Origin: Bacillota bacterium
GTDB taxonomy: Bacteria; Bacillota; Clostridia; Acetivibrionales; DTU013
Assembly (NCBI GenBank): GCA_023435745.1
Contig: JAEZMD010000020.1
Location: 1 to 60,880 of the forward strand
Reading direction: 5' to 3'
Length of the DNA: 60,880 bases
Below, in pieces: positions 33,599 to 42,881 of the stretch. Position 1 is the stretch's first letter; every line of letters starts with the position of its first letter. The position numbers and the translations under genes are program-made. Under the pieces are notes generated by a model, which saw nothing but the letters and a program-made list of their open reading frames with translations, made no database searches and was not told where the DNA came from.

Positions 33599-35638
33599 TT
33601 GAAACCATATATCAACAGCATGATAGCAGGAAACTCAAGGTTGCTCGGGTGCATCGATCAGAGAGGGGAGCTTGTAAGATTATACTGGCCTGACATTGAC
33701 TACTTACAGCATATTGACAGGCTGAATGTGGGAGTGATCTGCCCCGAATTGTGGCAGGGAGCTTCCTGGCTGGATTCGGAAGAGTGGCAGGTAAAGCAGT
33801 ATTACATAAATGACACAAATATAGCTGTCTCAGAATTTACTCGCGCTGATAGCGGGATTGTCATCCGACAGTCCGATTTTGCATTACCTGACAGCGATGT
33901 CTTTTGCAGAAGCTATGAGGTTAAAAATATGAGCGGTTCCCGATTGACTGTCAGCTTTGCGGTATTTTCCTCAGCCATTTCCTCCACGCCTAACTCAGCA
34001 AGCGTTCTATTTGATACAAGGCTTTCCGCACTGATCCATTATAAGCACGGCTATTATTATTCTCTGTCCTCATCAGCAACGGTAATGCAGTATCAGCTGG
34101 GCGGAGGTTCAAAAGAAAATGCAGGCTGCGGACAGCTTTGCGGCAATGACATTATCGGCATGATGAAAGAGGGGGCTCTGATTTGGGAGAGTACAGTATT
34201 AGAAAGCGGTGCAGTGAAGCATTTCGGACTTCAGCTTTGTTTTGCCCGTGACCTGAAGTCTCTCAAGACACTGATCCTTGAGCATGATAATAATGATGTG
34301 AGAGAAGAGCTGTGGCGGACAAAGGTTTTTTGGCATAGTTACCTTGAAGGTCTGAGGCAGGTCAACACGGGAAATGCCGGGATCGATGCGTTATACAGGC
34401 GTTCGTTGCTGGTATTTGCACTGATGACAAACAAGAAAACCGGCGCAATTCTGGCTGCTCCGGAGGTTGATGAGGAATTTACCAGATGCGGCAGGTATTC
34501 CTATTGCTGGGGAAGGGATGCGGCCTTTATCGCGGATGCCCTTGATAAATGCGGTCTGTCTGAGGATGTGGAACGCTTTTACCGGTGGACGGCTATGGTA
34601 CAGGATGATGATGGAAGCTGGCAGCAAAGATTTTATACGGACGGCAACCTGGCGCCGTCCTGGGGGCTGCAGGTAGATGAAAGCGGCTCGATTATCCGGG
34701 GGATACTAAAGCATTATGAAAACACGGGAAATATTCAGTTCCTCAGGGATATGTGGCCATCTGTTAAAAAAGGCATAGGATTCATGTTGAGTTTTTTGGA
34801 CGCTGAAACAGGATTGCCGTGGCTGAGCTTTGACCTCTGGGAGGAAAGATTGGGAGAACACGCGTATTCCAGTGCTGCAGTGTGTGCCGGTATCGAGGCA
34901 GGCGCGGCCATAGCAGAAATTCTTGCAAATAAGGACGGAGCGAAAATTGAGGCCGGCGGAGCGCCGATAGATGAAAAGTCAGTATCGGCGTCGAAGGTAC
35001 TGACGGTATCGGAAGACGCGATTCCAACACCGACAGAACTGACATCTACGGCTGAAGCTTGGGAAAAAGCCGCCGCAGACCTTCGCAAGTCGATAGAAAG
35101 AAGCTTCTGGCACCCTGAGTGGAACCGTTTTGTCAGAAGCATCCGTGTAAAGCTGAACGGCTGGGGAGAAGAGCATACTGACGCTAAGGTTTGGCTGAAG
35201 ACAAATGACAGAAGTATTTGCAGAGATTATTCTCTGGTGGACGGTTCATTGGATATCAGCCTGCTGGGATTGTCTGTTCCGTTTGGCATATATCCTGCTG
35301 AGGATCCGCGAATGGTCAGTACGGCACAGATTGTTGAACAGCAACTGGGAATTCACCAGGCAGGCGGTTTGATGAGGTATGAATATGACGGTTATATCGG
35401 CGGAAATCCATGGGTACTGGCAACGCTCTGGGCAGCATTGTATCATATAGAAGGGAAATCCTATAAAAAAGCACTGGACTATCTGAATTGGGCTGTAAGG
35501 AGTGCTACAGAGCAGGGACTTTTACCAGAGCAGGTCGACAAGGATACAGGGAAGCCGGCATGGGTCATTCCGCTTACATGGTCTCACGCAATGTTCATTC
35601 TTGTGCTGGATGGGCTGATTGCTGCAGGGGAGCTGTAA
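33599..35638 (+). CDS. Glycoside hydrolase family 15 (glucoamylase-like)
   Basis: 679 residues, no signal peptide, so cytoplasmic. An N-terminal beta-sandwich domain (1-260) precedes an (alpha/alpha)6 barrel. Barrel motifs are YCWGRDAAFIADAL (about 300), DGSWQQRFYTDG, the acid/base region LWEERLGEHAYS (about 413-424) and the second glutamate in LLPEQVDK (about 640). It likely hydrolyses alpha-1,4-glucan or an alpha-linked disaccharide; bacterial cytoplasmic members include trehalases and dextran-type glucosidases. The start is a TTG at 33599 with CGGAGGG 9 nt upstream. radA follows after 49 nt. Confidence 0.9.
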   Translation: MKPYINSMIAGNSRLLGCIDQRGELVRLYWPDIDYLQHIDRLNVGVICPELWQGASWLDSEEWQVKQYYINDTNIAVSEFTRADSGIVIRQSDFALPDSDVFCRSYEVKNMSGSRLTVSFAVFSSAISSTPNSASVLFDTRLSALIHYKHGYYYSLSSSATVMQYQLGGGSKENAGCGQLCGNDIIGMMKEGALIWESTVLESGAVKHFGLQLCFARDLKSLKTLILEHDNNDVREELWRTKVFWHSYLEGLRQVNTGNAGIDALYRRSLLVFALMTNKKTGAILAAPEVDEEFTRCGRYSYCWGRDAAFIADALDKCGLSEDVERFYRWTAMVQDDDGSWQQRFYTDGNLAPSWGLQVDESGSIIRGILKHYENTGNIQFLRDMWPSVKKGIGFMLSFLDAETGLPWLSFDLWEERLGEHAYSSAAVCAGIEAGAAIAEILANKDGAKIEAGGAPIDEKSVSASKVLTVSEDAIPTPTELTSTAEAWEKAAADLRKSIERSFWHPEWNRFVRSIRVKLNGWGEEHTDAKVWLKTNDRSICRDYSLVDGSLDISLLGLSVPFGIYPAEDPRMVSTAQIVEQQLGIHQAGGLMRYEYDGYIGGNPWVLATLWAALYHIEGKSYKKALDYLNWAVRSATEQGLLPEQVDKDTGKPAWVIPLTWSHAMFILVLDGLIAAGEL

Positions 35639-35687
35639 AAAAGCAAGTTCATACGGGTGAAAGCATTAATGAAGTTTTGGAGGAGAT

Positions 35688-37067
35688 ATGGCAAAGAGTA
35701 AAACAGTTTTCATCTGCCAGGAATGTGGATATGAATCATCCGGGTGGCTTGGGAAATGTCCGGCCTGCATGCAATGGAACACTTTTGTGGAGGAGCGGCA
35801 GGAACCTGCGGCAAAGGCGGTTGCAGGACAGGAGGGGAAAATAAAACCGGTCAGCCTTGGAGAGATCAGATCCGGAAATGAGGAACGCAGTCTGACCGGG
35901 ATGAAGGAGCTGGACCGTGTGCTTGGAGGCGGGATTGTTAAAGGTTCCCTGATTCTTGTAGGCGGAGATCCCGGAATCGGAAAATCTACTCTGCTGCTGC
36001 AGCTCTGCAATACGGTACATATGGGCTCGAAGCTATTGTATGTCTCCGGAGAGGAATCCGTAGGGCAGATCAAGCTCAGAGCGGACAGATTGAAGGTGAC
36101 GCGTGCGGATTTATTCATCGCGTCTGCAGCCAGCTATGAGTCCATTGCCGCATTGGTGGATACGGAAAAGCCCGGACTGGTTATCATAGATTCCATCCAG
36201 ACCATGTATACCGACGCCATTACCTCAGCGCCCGGAAGTGTCAGCCAGGTCAGGGAGGTCACGGCCGCACTGATGAAGCTTGCAAAGAGCAGCGGGATCA
36301 CAGTGATGATTGTCGGTCATGTGACCAAGGAGGGCGCTATAGCAGGACCGAGGGTACTTGAGCATATGGTCGACACGGTTCTTTACTTTGAGGGGGACAG
36401 GCATCTCAGCTTTCGTATTTTGAGGGCGGTTAAAAATAGATTTGGCTCGACTAATGAAATTGGGATATTTGAAATGCGGGATTCGGGGCTTGCAGAGATA
36501 TCCAACCCCTCAGAAATGATGTTGTCCGGAAGGCCGGGCAGTGTTCCGGGGTCTGTCGTGGTATCGAGCCTTGAGGGTACCAGGCCTATGTTAATAGAAA
36601 TACAATCCCTTGTTTGCGCGACGAATTTCGGTGTGCCAAGAAGAATGGCGACAGGTATCGATTTCAACAGGCTTACAATGTTGATGGCCGTACTTGAGAA
36701 GCGTGTAGGCCTGCAGCTTTATAATTATGATGCTTATGTTAATGTGGTAGGCGGTATCCGTCTCGATGAACCGGCCTGCGATCTGGGGATTGCTGCTGCA
36801 GTTGCCTCAAGCTTCAGAAATGTACCCGTAGATGAAGGATGTGTGTTGATAGGCGAGGTTGGACTCACCGGAGAGGTGCGGGCTGTCGGACAGATTGAAA
36901 AGAGGATCCTTGAGGCTGTAAGGCTTGGATTCAAGCGTGTTGTCATACCTGATGGGAACATGAAAATGGCGGGACAAATAAAAATTCCCGCCGATGTTTT
37001 AATCATTCCTGTGTTAAATATTCAGGATGCTCTGGAGGTCATATTCGACAAAACTATTCCAGGCTGA
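35688..37067 (+). CDS. radA: DNA repair protein RadA (Sms)
   Basis: 459 residues. An N-terminal C4 zinc finger (CQECGYESSGWLGKCPAC) precedes a RecA-like ATPase with GGDPGIGKST. The RadA-specific KNRFG motif appears in AVKNRFGSTNEIG. A Lon-protease-like C-terminal domain completes it. RadA is a branch-migration helicase in recombination. In many Bacillota radA is followed by disA; here a minus-strand gene follows, with a 14-nt convergent overlap. Confidence 0.96.
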   Translation: MAKSKTVFICQECGYESSGWLGKCPACMQWNTFVEERQEPAAKAVAGQEGKIKPVSLGEIRSGNEERSLTGMKELDRVLGGGIVKGSLILVGGDPGIGKSTLLLQLCNTVHMGSKLLYVSGEESVGQIKLRADRLKVTRADLFIASAASYESIAALVDTEKPGLVIIDSIQTMYTDAITSAPGSVSQVREVTAALMKLAKSSGITVMIVGHVTKEGAIAGPRVLEHMVDTVLYFEGDRHLSFRILRAVKNRFGSTNEIGIFEMRDSGLAEISNPSEMMLSGRPGSVPGSVVVSSLEGTRPMLIEIQSLVCATNFGVPRRMATGIDFNRLTMLMAVLEKRVGLQLYNYDAYVNVVGGIRLDEPACDLGIAAAVASSFRNVPVDEGCVLIGEVGLTGEVRAVGQIEKRILEAVRLGFKRVVIPDGNMKMAGQIKIPADVLIIPVLNIQDALEVIFDKTIPG

Positions 37068-37449
37068 ACTGGCCAAGCATTTTGACCCGTTCCTGTTCTT
37101 TAATAATGATATCATAGAGATTCAGGTCAAGCGCGTTGCAGATGGAGGCGATGTAATACAGGTTCTTGCCCATTTCATTTTCGATCTGATCCCTGCAGTT
37201 TTCACAAAGCTTGCCGATGACATGGGTATCCATTGCTTCACGGGCTTCTTTAAAACTACTGTCCTCAGGCATTTCCTGTTTTTTTGCGTCGATCCTTATG
37301 CACCCGCATTGCGTGACAGCCTTAACAATTGCGCGGTTGACCCTTGCATTGGAGTCCTGGCTTTTTGTTATGGAATCAATGATGCTTTTGTTCCTGAAAA
37401 TCAACTCCTGCACTGTGTATTGAAAATCACCCACAAGCATATCCTTCAT
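37054..37449 (-). CDS. Conserved clostridial protein of unknown function
   Basis: 131 residues from ATG 37449, with AGGAGA 9 nt upstream. The text MKDMLVGDFQYTVQELIFRN, SNARVNRAIVKAVTQCGCI and LCENCRDQIENEMGKNLYY looks like a family I have seen near radA in clostridia, perhaps filed as DUF1573, but I am not sure of the name. Four cysteines (CGC and CENC) could bind metal. The protein is mostly helical. It is convergent with radA. Confidence 0.7.
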   Translation of the reverse strand: MKDMLVGDFQYTVQELIFRNKSIIDSITKSQDSNARVNRAIVKAVTQCGCIRIDAKKQEMPEDSSFKEAREAMDTHVIGKLCENCRDQIENEMGKNLYYIASICNALDLNLYDIIIKEQERVKMLGQFSLE

Positions 37450-37744
37450 TTTGTTCACTCTCCTGATGCATCTCATTTTTCCTGTCATAAATATACGCCG
37501 TACAAATTCAACCAGCATTTGCGCACAGGCGTACTCTGCATATTGGAACCGGACACTGCTAAATGTATTAGCATGCTTTTATTATAGATGTTTGGACAAC
37601 TTCTTGTCAATGCAGGAATCCTTGGTTATTCAGATTTTTCAGGCACATTTTTCCAGAGATATGCAATGAAATTCACGACATGTGCGAATAGTGCTGCCTG
37701 CGCCTGAATAGTGACCGAGCAGCCGAATGACAGAATCATTTGCT

Positions 37745-37773
37745 TTGACAACATTACTGATTTGTAGTATACT
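37745..37773 (+). promoter_or_regulatory. Promoter of the CarD-like/YacL genes
   Basis: TTGACA (37745-37750), 17-nt spacer, TATACT (37768-37773), giving a leader of about 190 nt. Confidence 0.75.
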
Positions 37774-37779
37774 AAAATA

Positions 37780-37970
37780 TGTTGGTTCTGCAGAACATCA
37801 ATGACTTCCTCATAATTATATGTTTGGAAGTATTTTTTTCAATATTTTGCTTAATCGTTCCCGACGAAAGTAAGGCTGATACCTAAGGATTCGCCGAACG
37901 ATATCTGACAAAAGACAAATCACAGTATTGTGAAATGTATACTTTTTGGGGTGCGTTTGGAGGATTTATT
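37780..37970 (+). other. Long leader of the CarD-like gene
   Basis: ATCGTTC near 37853 pairs with GAACGAT near 37897, enclosing about 37 nt that include CGAAAG and CTGATACCTAAGG. No terminator is present and it matches no riboswitch I know. The 37450-37740 stretch before the promoter shows nothing I can name. Confidence 0.35.
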
Positions 37971-38450
37971 ATGTTTAGTGTTGGTGACAAAATAGTTTAC
38001 CCAATGCATGGAGCCGGAGTGATTGAGTCCATTGAAGAAAGAGAAATACTTGGTCAGAAGCAGGACTATTATGTGGTGAAAATGCCGGTTGGCGATATGA
38101 AGGTAATGATACCGACACACAACGTTGAAGGTATAGGTATCAGAGAGGTGATTGAAAGCTGTGATGTGGACAAGGTGTATGAAATCCTCCAGGATCAGAG
38201 CATCAATGTCACCAACAACTGGAACAAGCGATACCGCGAAAATATGACAAAAATTAAAACCGGAAATATATATGAAGTAGCGGATGTTGTCAGGATTCTC
38301 ATGAAGAGGGACCGCGAAAAGGGGCTCTCAACGGGAGAGAGAAAAATGCTCAACAGTGCCAGACAGATTCTTATAAGTGAACTTGTTTTAGCGGAAAACA
38401 CGAACCAGATAGAGATTGAAACGGTAATCAACGATTTCCTCAGAATTTAG
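37971..38450 (+). CDS. CarD-like transcription regulator
   Basis: 159 residues. The N-terminal domain (MFSVGDKIVYPMHGAGVIESIEE) is the Tudor-like RNA-polymerase-interacting domain shared by CarD, CdnL and the transcription-repair factor Mfd. The C-terminal half is helical (about 75-159), as in mycobacterial CarD, which stabilises open promoter complexes. GGAGGA precedes ATG 37971. The next gene starts about 50 nt downstream, so they are probably co-transcribed. Confidence 0.88.
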   Translation: MFSVGDKIVYPMHGAGVIESIEEREILGQKQDYYVVKMPVGDMKVMIPTHNVEGIGIREVIESCDVDKVYEILQDQSINVTNNWNKRYRENMTKIKTGNIYEVADVVRILMKRDREKGLSTGERKMLNSARQILISELVLAENTNQIEIETVINDFLRI

Positions 38451-38501
38451 TATTTGACCGAGATTCGGTGGAGAATATTAACCACAGGGGAGTTTGATAG
38501 A

Positions 38502-39578
38502 GTGCTGAACAAAGTCATAAAACTATCATTTGCAACTGTAGGGTGTGTAACAGGGATTACACTGACAAGAACTTTCTTTAGCTATCAGCTGCAGGGCATC
38601 GCCCCTGAACTGAAAACTGTAATTTTTGTTGTGGTTGCGGCAGCGCTGGCAGTCGTTTTCTATACCACCGGAAATAAACTGATTGAGATCGTCATGGAAT
38701 CTCTTGACAAGATGGAATTATTCCTTCAAAAGCTTACCCTTTATGAATTGGCTCTCAGTTCCATCGGCCTTATTGTAGGCTTGGTCATAGCAAATCTCGT
38801 TACGATACCGATTAAAGATATAGACATTATAGGGACCCCTATTTCCATAGCGGCGAATATCCTGTTCAGCTGCCTTGGCGTTGCTGTTGCATCTGGTAAG
38901 AAGAACGAGGACTTCTTTGATTCGATGAAGAGAAGGGCTGCTGCAGCTAAAAGCTCCGGTGCAAATACAGAGCCTAAAATACTGGATACAAGCGTGATCA
39001 TTGACGGCAGGATCATAGATATCTGCAGAAGCGGTTTTATTGAAGGTGAATTCATCGTACCCAGCTTTGTACTGGAAGAACTGCGGCATATTGCGGATTC
39101 TCAGGATTGTCTCAAGCGTAATCGCGGCAGGCGCGGGCTTGATGTTTTGAATATGCTCCAGAAGGACTTGGAGTTTCCGATGCGGGTGGAAAATGTCGAG
39201 GTCGCTTCCGATGCGGAAGTAGACAGCGCTCTGTTAAAGCTGGCTCAAAAGATGGGCGGCAAGGTACTGACCATCGATTTCAATTTGAATAAAGTGGCTA
39301 ATTTTCAGGGAGTACCTGTATTGAACATCAATGAATTGGCAAATGCGCTGAAGCCTATCGCTCTTCCAGGTGAAGATATGACAGTGCAGGTCATCAAGGA
39401 CGGGAAGGAAAACGGGCAGGGCGTCGGATATCTTGATGACGGCACGATGATTGTCATAGAAGGCGGCAGGCGGCACATCGGCGAAAATCTTAACGTAACG
39501 GTTACGAGTATTCTCCAGACAGCGGCAGGACGCATGATATTTGCCAAACCCAAGTACACTATAGAGAGAGTTATTTAG
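38502..39578 (+). CDS. PIN/TRAM-domain membrane protein (YacL-like)
   Basis: 358 residues. Four N-terminal membrane helices (about 5-135) are followed by a PIN ribonuclease-like domain (LDTSVIIDGRIIDI ... VLTIDFNLNKVA) with acidic metal-binding residues, and a C-terminal TRAM domain (GQGVGYLDDGTMIVIEGG) for RNA binding. This is the layout of B. subtilis YacL. GTG 38502 is chosen for its GGGGAG site and its match to YacL starts; a TTG at 38454 has no ribosome site. The CarD-like - YacL - ispD - ispF neighbourhood is typical of Bacillota. Confidence 0.9.
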   Translation: MLNKVIKLSFATVGCVTGITLTRTFFSYQLQGIAPELKTVIFVVVAAALAVVFYTTGNKLIEIVMESLDKMELFLQKLTLYELALSSIGLIVGLVIANLVTIPIKDIDIIGTPISIAANILFSCLGVAVASGKKNEDFFDSMKRRAAAAKSSGANTEPKILDTSVIIDGRIIDICRSGFIEGEFIVPSFVLEELRHIADSQDCLKRNRGRRGLDVLNMLQKDLEFPMRVENVEVASDAEVDSALLKLAQKMGGKVLTIDFNLNKVANFQGVPVLNINELANALKPIALPGEDMTVQVIKDGKENGQGVGYLDDGTMIVIEGGRRHIGENLNVTVTSILQTAAGRMIFAKPKYTIERVI

Positions 39579-39683
39579 GAGTCTGCATGCTGACTCCTGG
39601 CATCGCTCGCAGCATATATAATTATCCTGCAAAAGTTCGCTAAAAAAACAAACTTTTTCAGGCATAATTGACATTTAAAACTC

Positions 39684-39729
39684 ATCGCAGCGATTTTCAT
39701 ACTTCGAAGGCCTGCGGCTTAGCTGCGAT
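39684..39729 (+). repeat. Long hairpin in the YacL-ispD gap
   Basis: ATCGCAGC (39684-39691) and GCTGCGAT (39722-39729) are perfect reverse complements enclosing a CTTCGAAG palindrome. It lies 22 nt before an intrinsic terminator, as in attenuating leaders, but I do not recognise a known class. Confidence 0.45.
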
Positions 39730-39751
39730 ATGCAGTGTATTTGGAAAGACA

Positions 39752-39775
39752 CGGGGTTATCGGCCCCGTTTTTTT
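39752..39775 (+). terminator. Terminator upstream of ispD
   Basis: ACGGGG (39751-39756) pairs with CCCCGT (39764-39769), followed by seven Ts. It ends the CarD-YacL transcript or attenuates ispD. Confidence 0.85.
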
Positions 39776-39837
39776 ATGAAAAATAATCATCAGGGGAAAA
39801 GCGGAAATTTTTCAGACTTCAGGAGGAATTCAACCGT

Positions 39838-40569
39838 ATGAATGATAGCGAAAGAGGCTTAACAAGTGTCGTAATCGCGGCAGCCGGAAAGGGGTCGCGA
39901 ATGGGCATGGAAACAAACAAGCAGTACCTTGAATTGCAGGGGAAACCGGTTTTGGCCGTAACGATACAACGGTTTGAGGATTGTAATCTTATTGACGAGA
40001 TCATTGTTGTGGCCAATGAAGCGGAAGTGGAATATTGCAGGAAGAATGTGATAGAGCGGTGGGGCTTTAAAAAGGTCAAGGCAGTTGTTACGGGGGGCCC
40101 GACACGCCGGCATTCTGTTTATAACGGATTGTGTCAGGTCTCGCCCGCGTGCGGCATTGTGCTGATCCATGATGGCGCAAGGCCATTTGTGGATACACAC
40201 ATTATAGAAGCATGCATCGATGCGGCTGAGTATTATGGTGCCGCAATTGCGGCCGTGCCTGCCAGGGATACTATAAAACGTGCTGACATGGAAGGCTTTG
40301 TCGAAGAAACAATTGACAGAAGTAATTTGTGGTATATTCAGACTCCTCAAGCCTTTCGGTTCGGACTGATAATGGATGCGCACATAAGGGCTGAGCAGGA
40401 CGGGTTTGTCGGGACGGATGACGCAGTGCTGGTTGAGAGACTGGGGCATAAGGTCAGGCTTGTGTCCGGCAAATACACTAATATTAAGATCACTGCCAGA
40501 GAAGATCTGATTATGGCGCAGTCAATGGCCAGGATACTCTCTATAAAGGATAAGGGATCTGAAGGATGA
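39838..40569 (+). CDS. ispD: 2-C-methyl-D-erythritol 4-phosphate cytidylyltransferase
   Basis: 243 residues. It transfers CMP to methylerythritol phosphate, the third step of the non-mevalonate isoprenoid pathway. It has the nucleotide-binding VVIAAAGKGSRMGMETNKQY, TGGPTRRHSVYNGL, HDGARPFV, the conserved PARDTIK segment and QTPQAF. The length is standard. GGAGG precedes ATG 39838. Its ispF partner is convergent 30 nt away, an unusual arrangement, since the two are often co-directional. Confidence 0.96.
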   Translation: MNDSERGLTSVVIAAAGKGSRMGMETNKQYLELQGKPVLAVTIQRFEDCNLIDEIIVVANEAEVEYCRKNVIERWGFKKVKAVVTGGPTRRHSVYNGLCQVSPACGIVLIHDGARPFVDTHIIEACIDAAEYYGAAIAAVPARDTIKRADMEGFVEETIDRSNLWYIQTPQAFRFGLIMDAHIRAEQDGFVGTDDAVLVERLGHKVRLVSGKYTNIKITAREDLIMAQSMARILSIKDKGSEG

Positions 40570-40599
40570 CTTTTAGTCTTGAATGAAAAAGATTCAGAT

Positions 40600-41070
40600 C
40601 TATATGACGGTAACTACGCTGAACACTTGAATTCCAAGGCCTTGCCCGAATGGGGTGAGGCCTTCTCCTGTTGTTGCGGTAATGCCGATGCAATTTTCCG
40701 GAATACTCAGCAGCGCAGATAGATTTGCTCTGATTTCAGCGATCTTAGGGGTTATTTTGGGTCTTGCACATTCGATAGAAATGGAAAGATGAATAATCCG
40801 GTAGTCGCCAAGGTATTTTAAAGCTTCTCGGAGATATACACTGCTGTCGGTTATCCCCTGTTCCAGACACAGTTTATCGCTAATTTCACCGAGTATATTT
40901 ACGCAGGTGACACCCGAAATGGCGTTTGTAATCGAGTGAAACAGGACATCCGCATCGCTGTTGCCCTGTAATGGGGGCTCACCCTCGAATATGATTCCGC
41001 CAAGCACCAGTTTCTTTTCTGTGTCTTCAAAATCGAATCTGTGACTATCCTGTCCAAATCCTACCTTCAT
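40600..41070 (-). CDS. ispF: MECDP synthase, divergent IspF
   Basis: 156 residues. It cyclises CDP-methylerythritol phosphate. The metal motif DxH is present in MKVGFGQDSHRF (D8, H10), with the third ligand His in SDADVLFHSI. ATTGEGL carries the late catalytic T-x-E region. Differences from common IspF: NSDAD in place of HSDGD, LGEISDKLCLEQGITDSS in place of LGDIGKHFPDTD, and GQGLGI in place of GRGEGI. Start ATG 41070 follows the family; ATG 41085 with GGCGG upstream is also possible. It is divergent from the proS T-box. Confidence 0.85.
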   Translation of the reverse strand: MKVGFGQDSHRFDFEDTEKKLVLGGIIFEGEPPLQGNSDADVLFHSITNAISGVTCVNILGEISDKLCLEQGITDSSVYLREALKYLGDYRIIHLSISIECARPKITPKIAEIRANLSALLSIPENCIGITATTGEGLTPFGQGLGIQVFSVVTVI

Positions 41071-41150
41071 AAACGCAACCCACATTTCCGCCCAGTGGCA
41101 TATTATCTGCATTGATTATATGCTGCGGGCGGCTATTTGTCAAAAGTGTC

Positions 41151-41179
41151 TTGACAGTCAGAAAAGGTTGTAATATACT
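41151..41179 (+). promoter_or_regulatory. Promoter of the proS leader
   Basis: Consensus TTGACA (41151-41156), 17-nt spacer, TATACT (41174-41179). Confidence 0.85.
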
Positions 41180-41185
41180 ACATCC

Positions 41186-41384
41186 TAATAAAAAGAAATG
41201 CCAAGGGCATTATAATGAAACGTCAATGACGGGAATGCGAAAGGCAAAACCTTTCTTCCCACCCCCGAGATGCAGTTGATGAAACTGCCGTGTGAACTGC
41301 GATACAGGTTCAATAAGTTGGGTTTTCCAAATTGGGTGGTACCGCGGATTTGATTCGCCCCTGTATGTTTGCAGGGGCGTTTTG
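41186..41384 (+). promoter_or_regulatory. T-box leader controlling proS
   Basis: The antiterminator T-box sequence TGGGTGGTACCGCGG lies at 41333-41347. The terminator follows: CGCCCCTG (41356-41363) with CAGGGGCG (41372-41379) and a T-run. The upstream stem-I region contains GGGAA...TTCCC and AAAGG/CCTTT helices. Uncharged tRNA-Pro is expected to pair and favour read-through. I could not fix the specifier codon by eye; a CCC run at 41262-41266 is a candidate. Confidence 0.92.
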
Positions 41385-41416
41385 TTTGTTATTATCAAGA
41401 GAAGGAGTTGTTTTTA

Positions 41417-42853
41417 TTGGCGCAGGATAAGAAATTTGTTGAAGAAATTACCTCAATGGAGGAGGACTTTGCACAGTGGTATACCGATGTAATCAAAAAG
41501 TCTGATCTGGTTGACTATTCCAGCGTTAGGGGCTGTATGATCGTTCGGCCCTACGGATATGCGATCTGGGAAAATATCCAGAACGGGCTCAATGAAAGGT
41601 TCAAGAAGACCGGTCATGAAAACGTCTATATGCCGATGTTCATTCCTGAAGGACTGCTGCAAAAGGAAAAGGACCATGTTGAGGGCTTTGCTCCCGAGGT
41701 GGCATGGGTGACGCACGGCGGAAGCGATGCACTAACTGAAAGGCTTTGCGTTAGGCCGACATCCGAAACACTATTTTGTGATCATTATGCAAACATCATC
41801 CATTCCTACAGGGATCTTCCAAAGCTGTACAACCAGTGGTGTTCAGTTGTCAGGTGGGAGAAAACTACCCGCCCGTTTTTGAGGACACTTGAATTCCTGT
41901 GGCAGGAGGGACACACGGCGCATGCCACCGCAGAGGATGCTCAGGAAGAAACGATCAGGATGCTCGATGTGTATGCGGAGTTTTGTGAGAATGTGTTAGC
42001 CATCCCTGTGATTAAGGGGCAGAAGACGGAGAAGGAGAAGTTTGCCGGGGCTGAGGCAACCTATACAATCGAGGCGCTCATGCACAATGGTATTGCGCTT
42101 CAATCCGGAACGTCGCACAATTTTGGGGACGGATTTGCCAAAGCGTTTAATATTCAATACACCGACAGCAACAACCAGCTTCAGTACGTGCACCAGACCT
42201 CCTGGGGCATGTCCACCCGAATAATTGGCGCTATCATCATGGTTCATGGCGATAACAGCGGTCTGGTACTGCCGCCGAGAGTTGCGCCGGTGCAGGTGAT
42301 CGTGATTCCTGTATCGCAGCATAAGGAAGGCGTTCTTGAGAAGGCCTCCGAGATCTGCAGCAGATTGTCCGGGGTTGTCAGGGTGAAGATGGACGATAGT
42401 GATAAGTCACCCGGCTGGAAGTTCAGCGAATATGAAATGAAGGGTGTTCCGATGCGGCTTGAAATTGGGCCGAAGGATATTGAAAAGGGACAGGTCGTAC
42501 TTGTAAGAAGGGATACCGGAGAGAAGATATTTGTGCCGATCGATGAGATTGAGACCAGGGTAACTGACCTGCTGGATTCCATCCATGACAGTCTGCTGAA
42601 CAAAGCGGCCAGGCTCAGGGATGAGAAGACATACACCGCGGTGGAGTTTTCCGAATTCGAGAGGATTATCAATCAGACGCCAGGCTTTATCAAGGCCATG
42701 TGGTGCGGAGAGCGGACCTGTGAGGAGACGATCAAGGAAAAGACGGGGGCGACCTCTCGCTGTATGCCATTTGATGAACCTGCTGTTTCAGAAAAATGTA
42801 TTTGCTGCGGCAAGGATGCCAAGTCGCTGGTTTATTGGGGAAAGGCATATTGA
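41417..42853 (+). CDS. proS: Prolyl-tRNA synthetase, archaeal/eukaryotic-type (ProS3)
   Basis: 478 residues, without the inserted editing domain of the long bacterial form, so the shorter archaeal/eukaryotic-type class II enzyme. Motif 2 appears as WEKTTRPFLRTLEFLWQEGHTAHA, and RPTSET and QTSWGMSTRIIGAIIM cover other active-site parts. An anticodon-binding domain (about 285-385) and a C-terminal zinc-type domain with four cysteines (MWCGERTC, KCICCGKDAK) complete it. The start is TTG 41417 with GAAGGAG upstream; the frame is open further back into the T-box terminator. Confidence 0.95.
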   Translation: MAQDKKFVEEITSMEEDFAQWYTDVIKKSDLVDYSSVRGCMIVRPYGYAIWENIQNGLNERFKKTGHENVYMPMFIPEGLLQKEKDHVEGFAPEVAWVTHGGSDALTERLCVRPTSETLFCDHYANIIHSYRDLPKLYNQWCSVVRWEKTTRPFLRTLEFLWQEGHTAHATAEDAQEETIRMLDVYAEFCENVLAIPVIKGQKTEKEKFAGAEATYTIEALMHNGIALQSGTSHNFGDGFAKAFNIQYTDSNNQLQYVHQTSWGMSTRIIGAIIMVHGDNSGLVLPPRVAPVQVIVIPVSQHKEGVLEKASEICSRLSGVVRVKMDDSDKSPGWKFSEYEMKGVPMRLEIGPKDIEKGQVVLVRRDTGEKIFVPIDEIETRVTDLLDSIHDSLLNKAARLRDEKTYTAVEFSEFERIINQTPGFIKAMWCGERTCEETIKEKTGATSRCMPFDEPAVSEKCICCGKDAKSLVYWGKAY

Positions 42854-42881
42854 TTTGATTTTTTTGGGAGGGTTTTAACAG

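Noticed and set aside
37780..37970. Fluoride or other riboswitch before the CarD-like gene
   Set aside because: CTGATACCT resembles part of the fluoride motif, but the rest of the consensus and the pseudoknot partners are missing.
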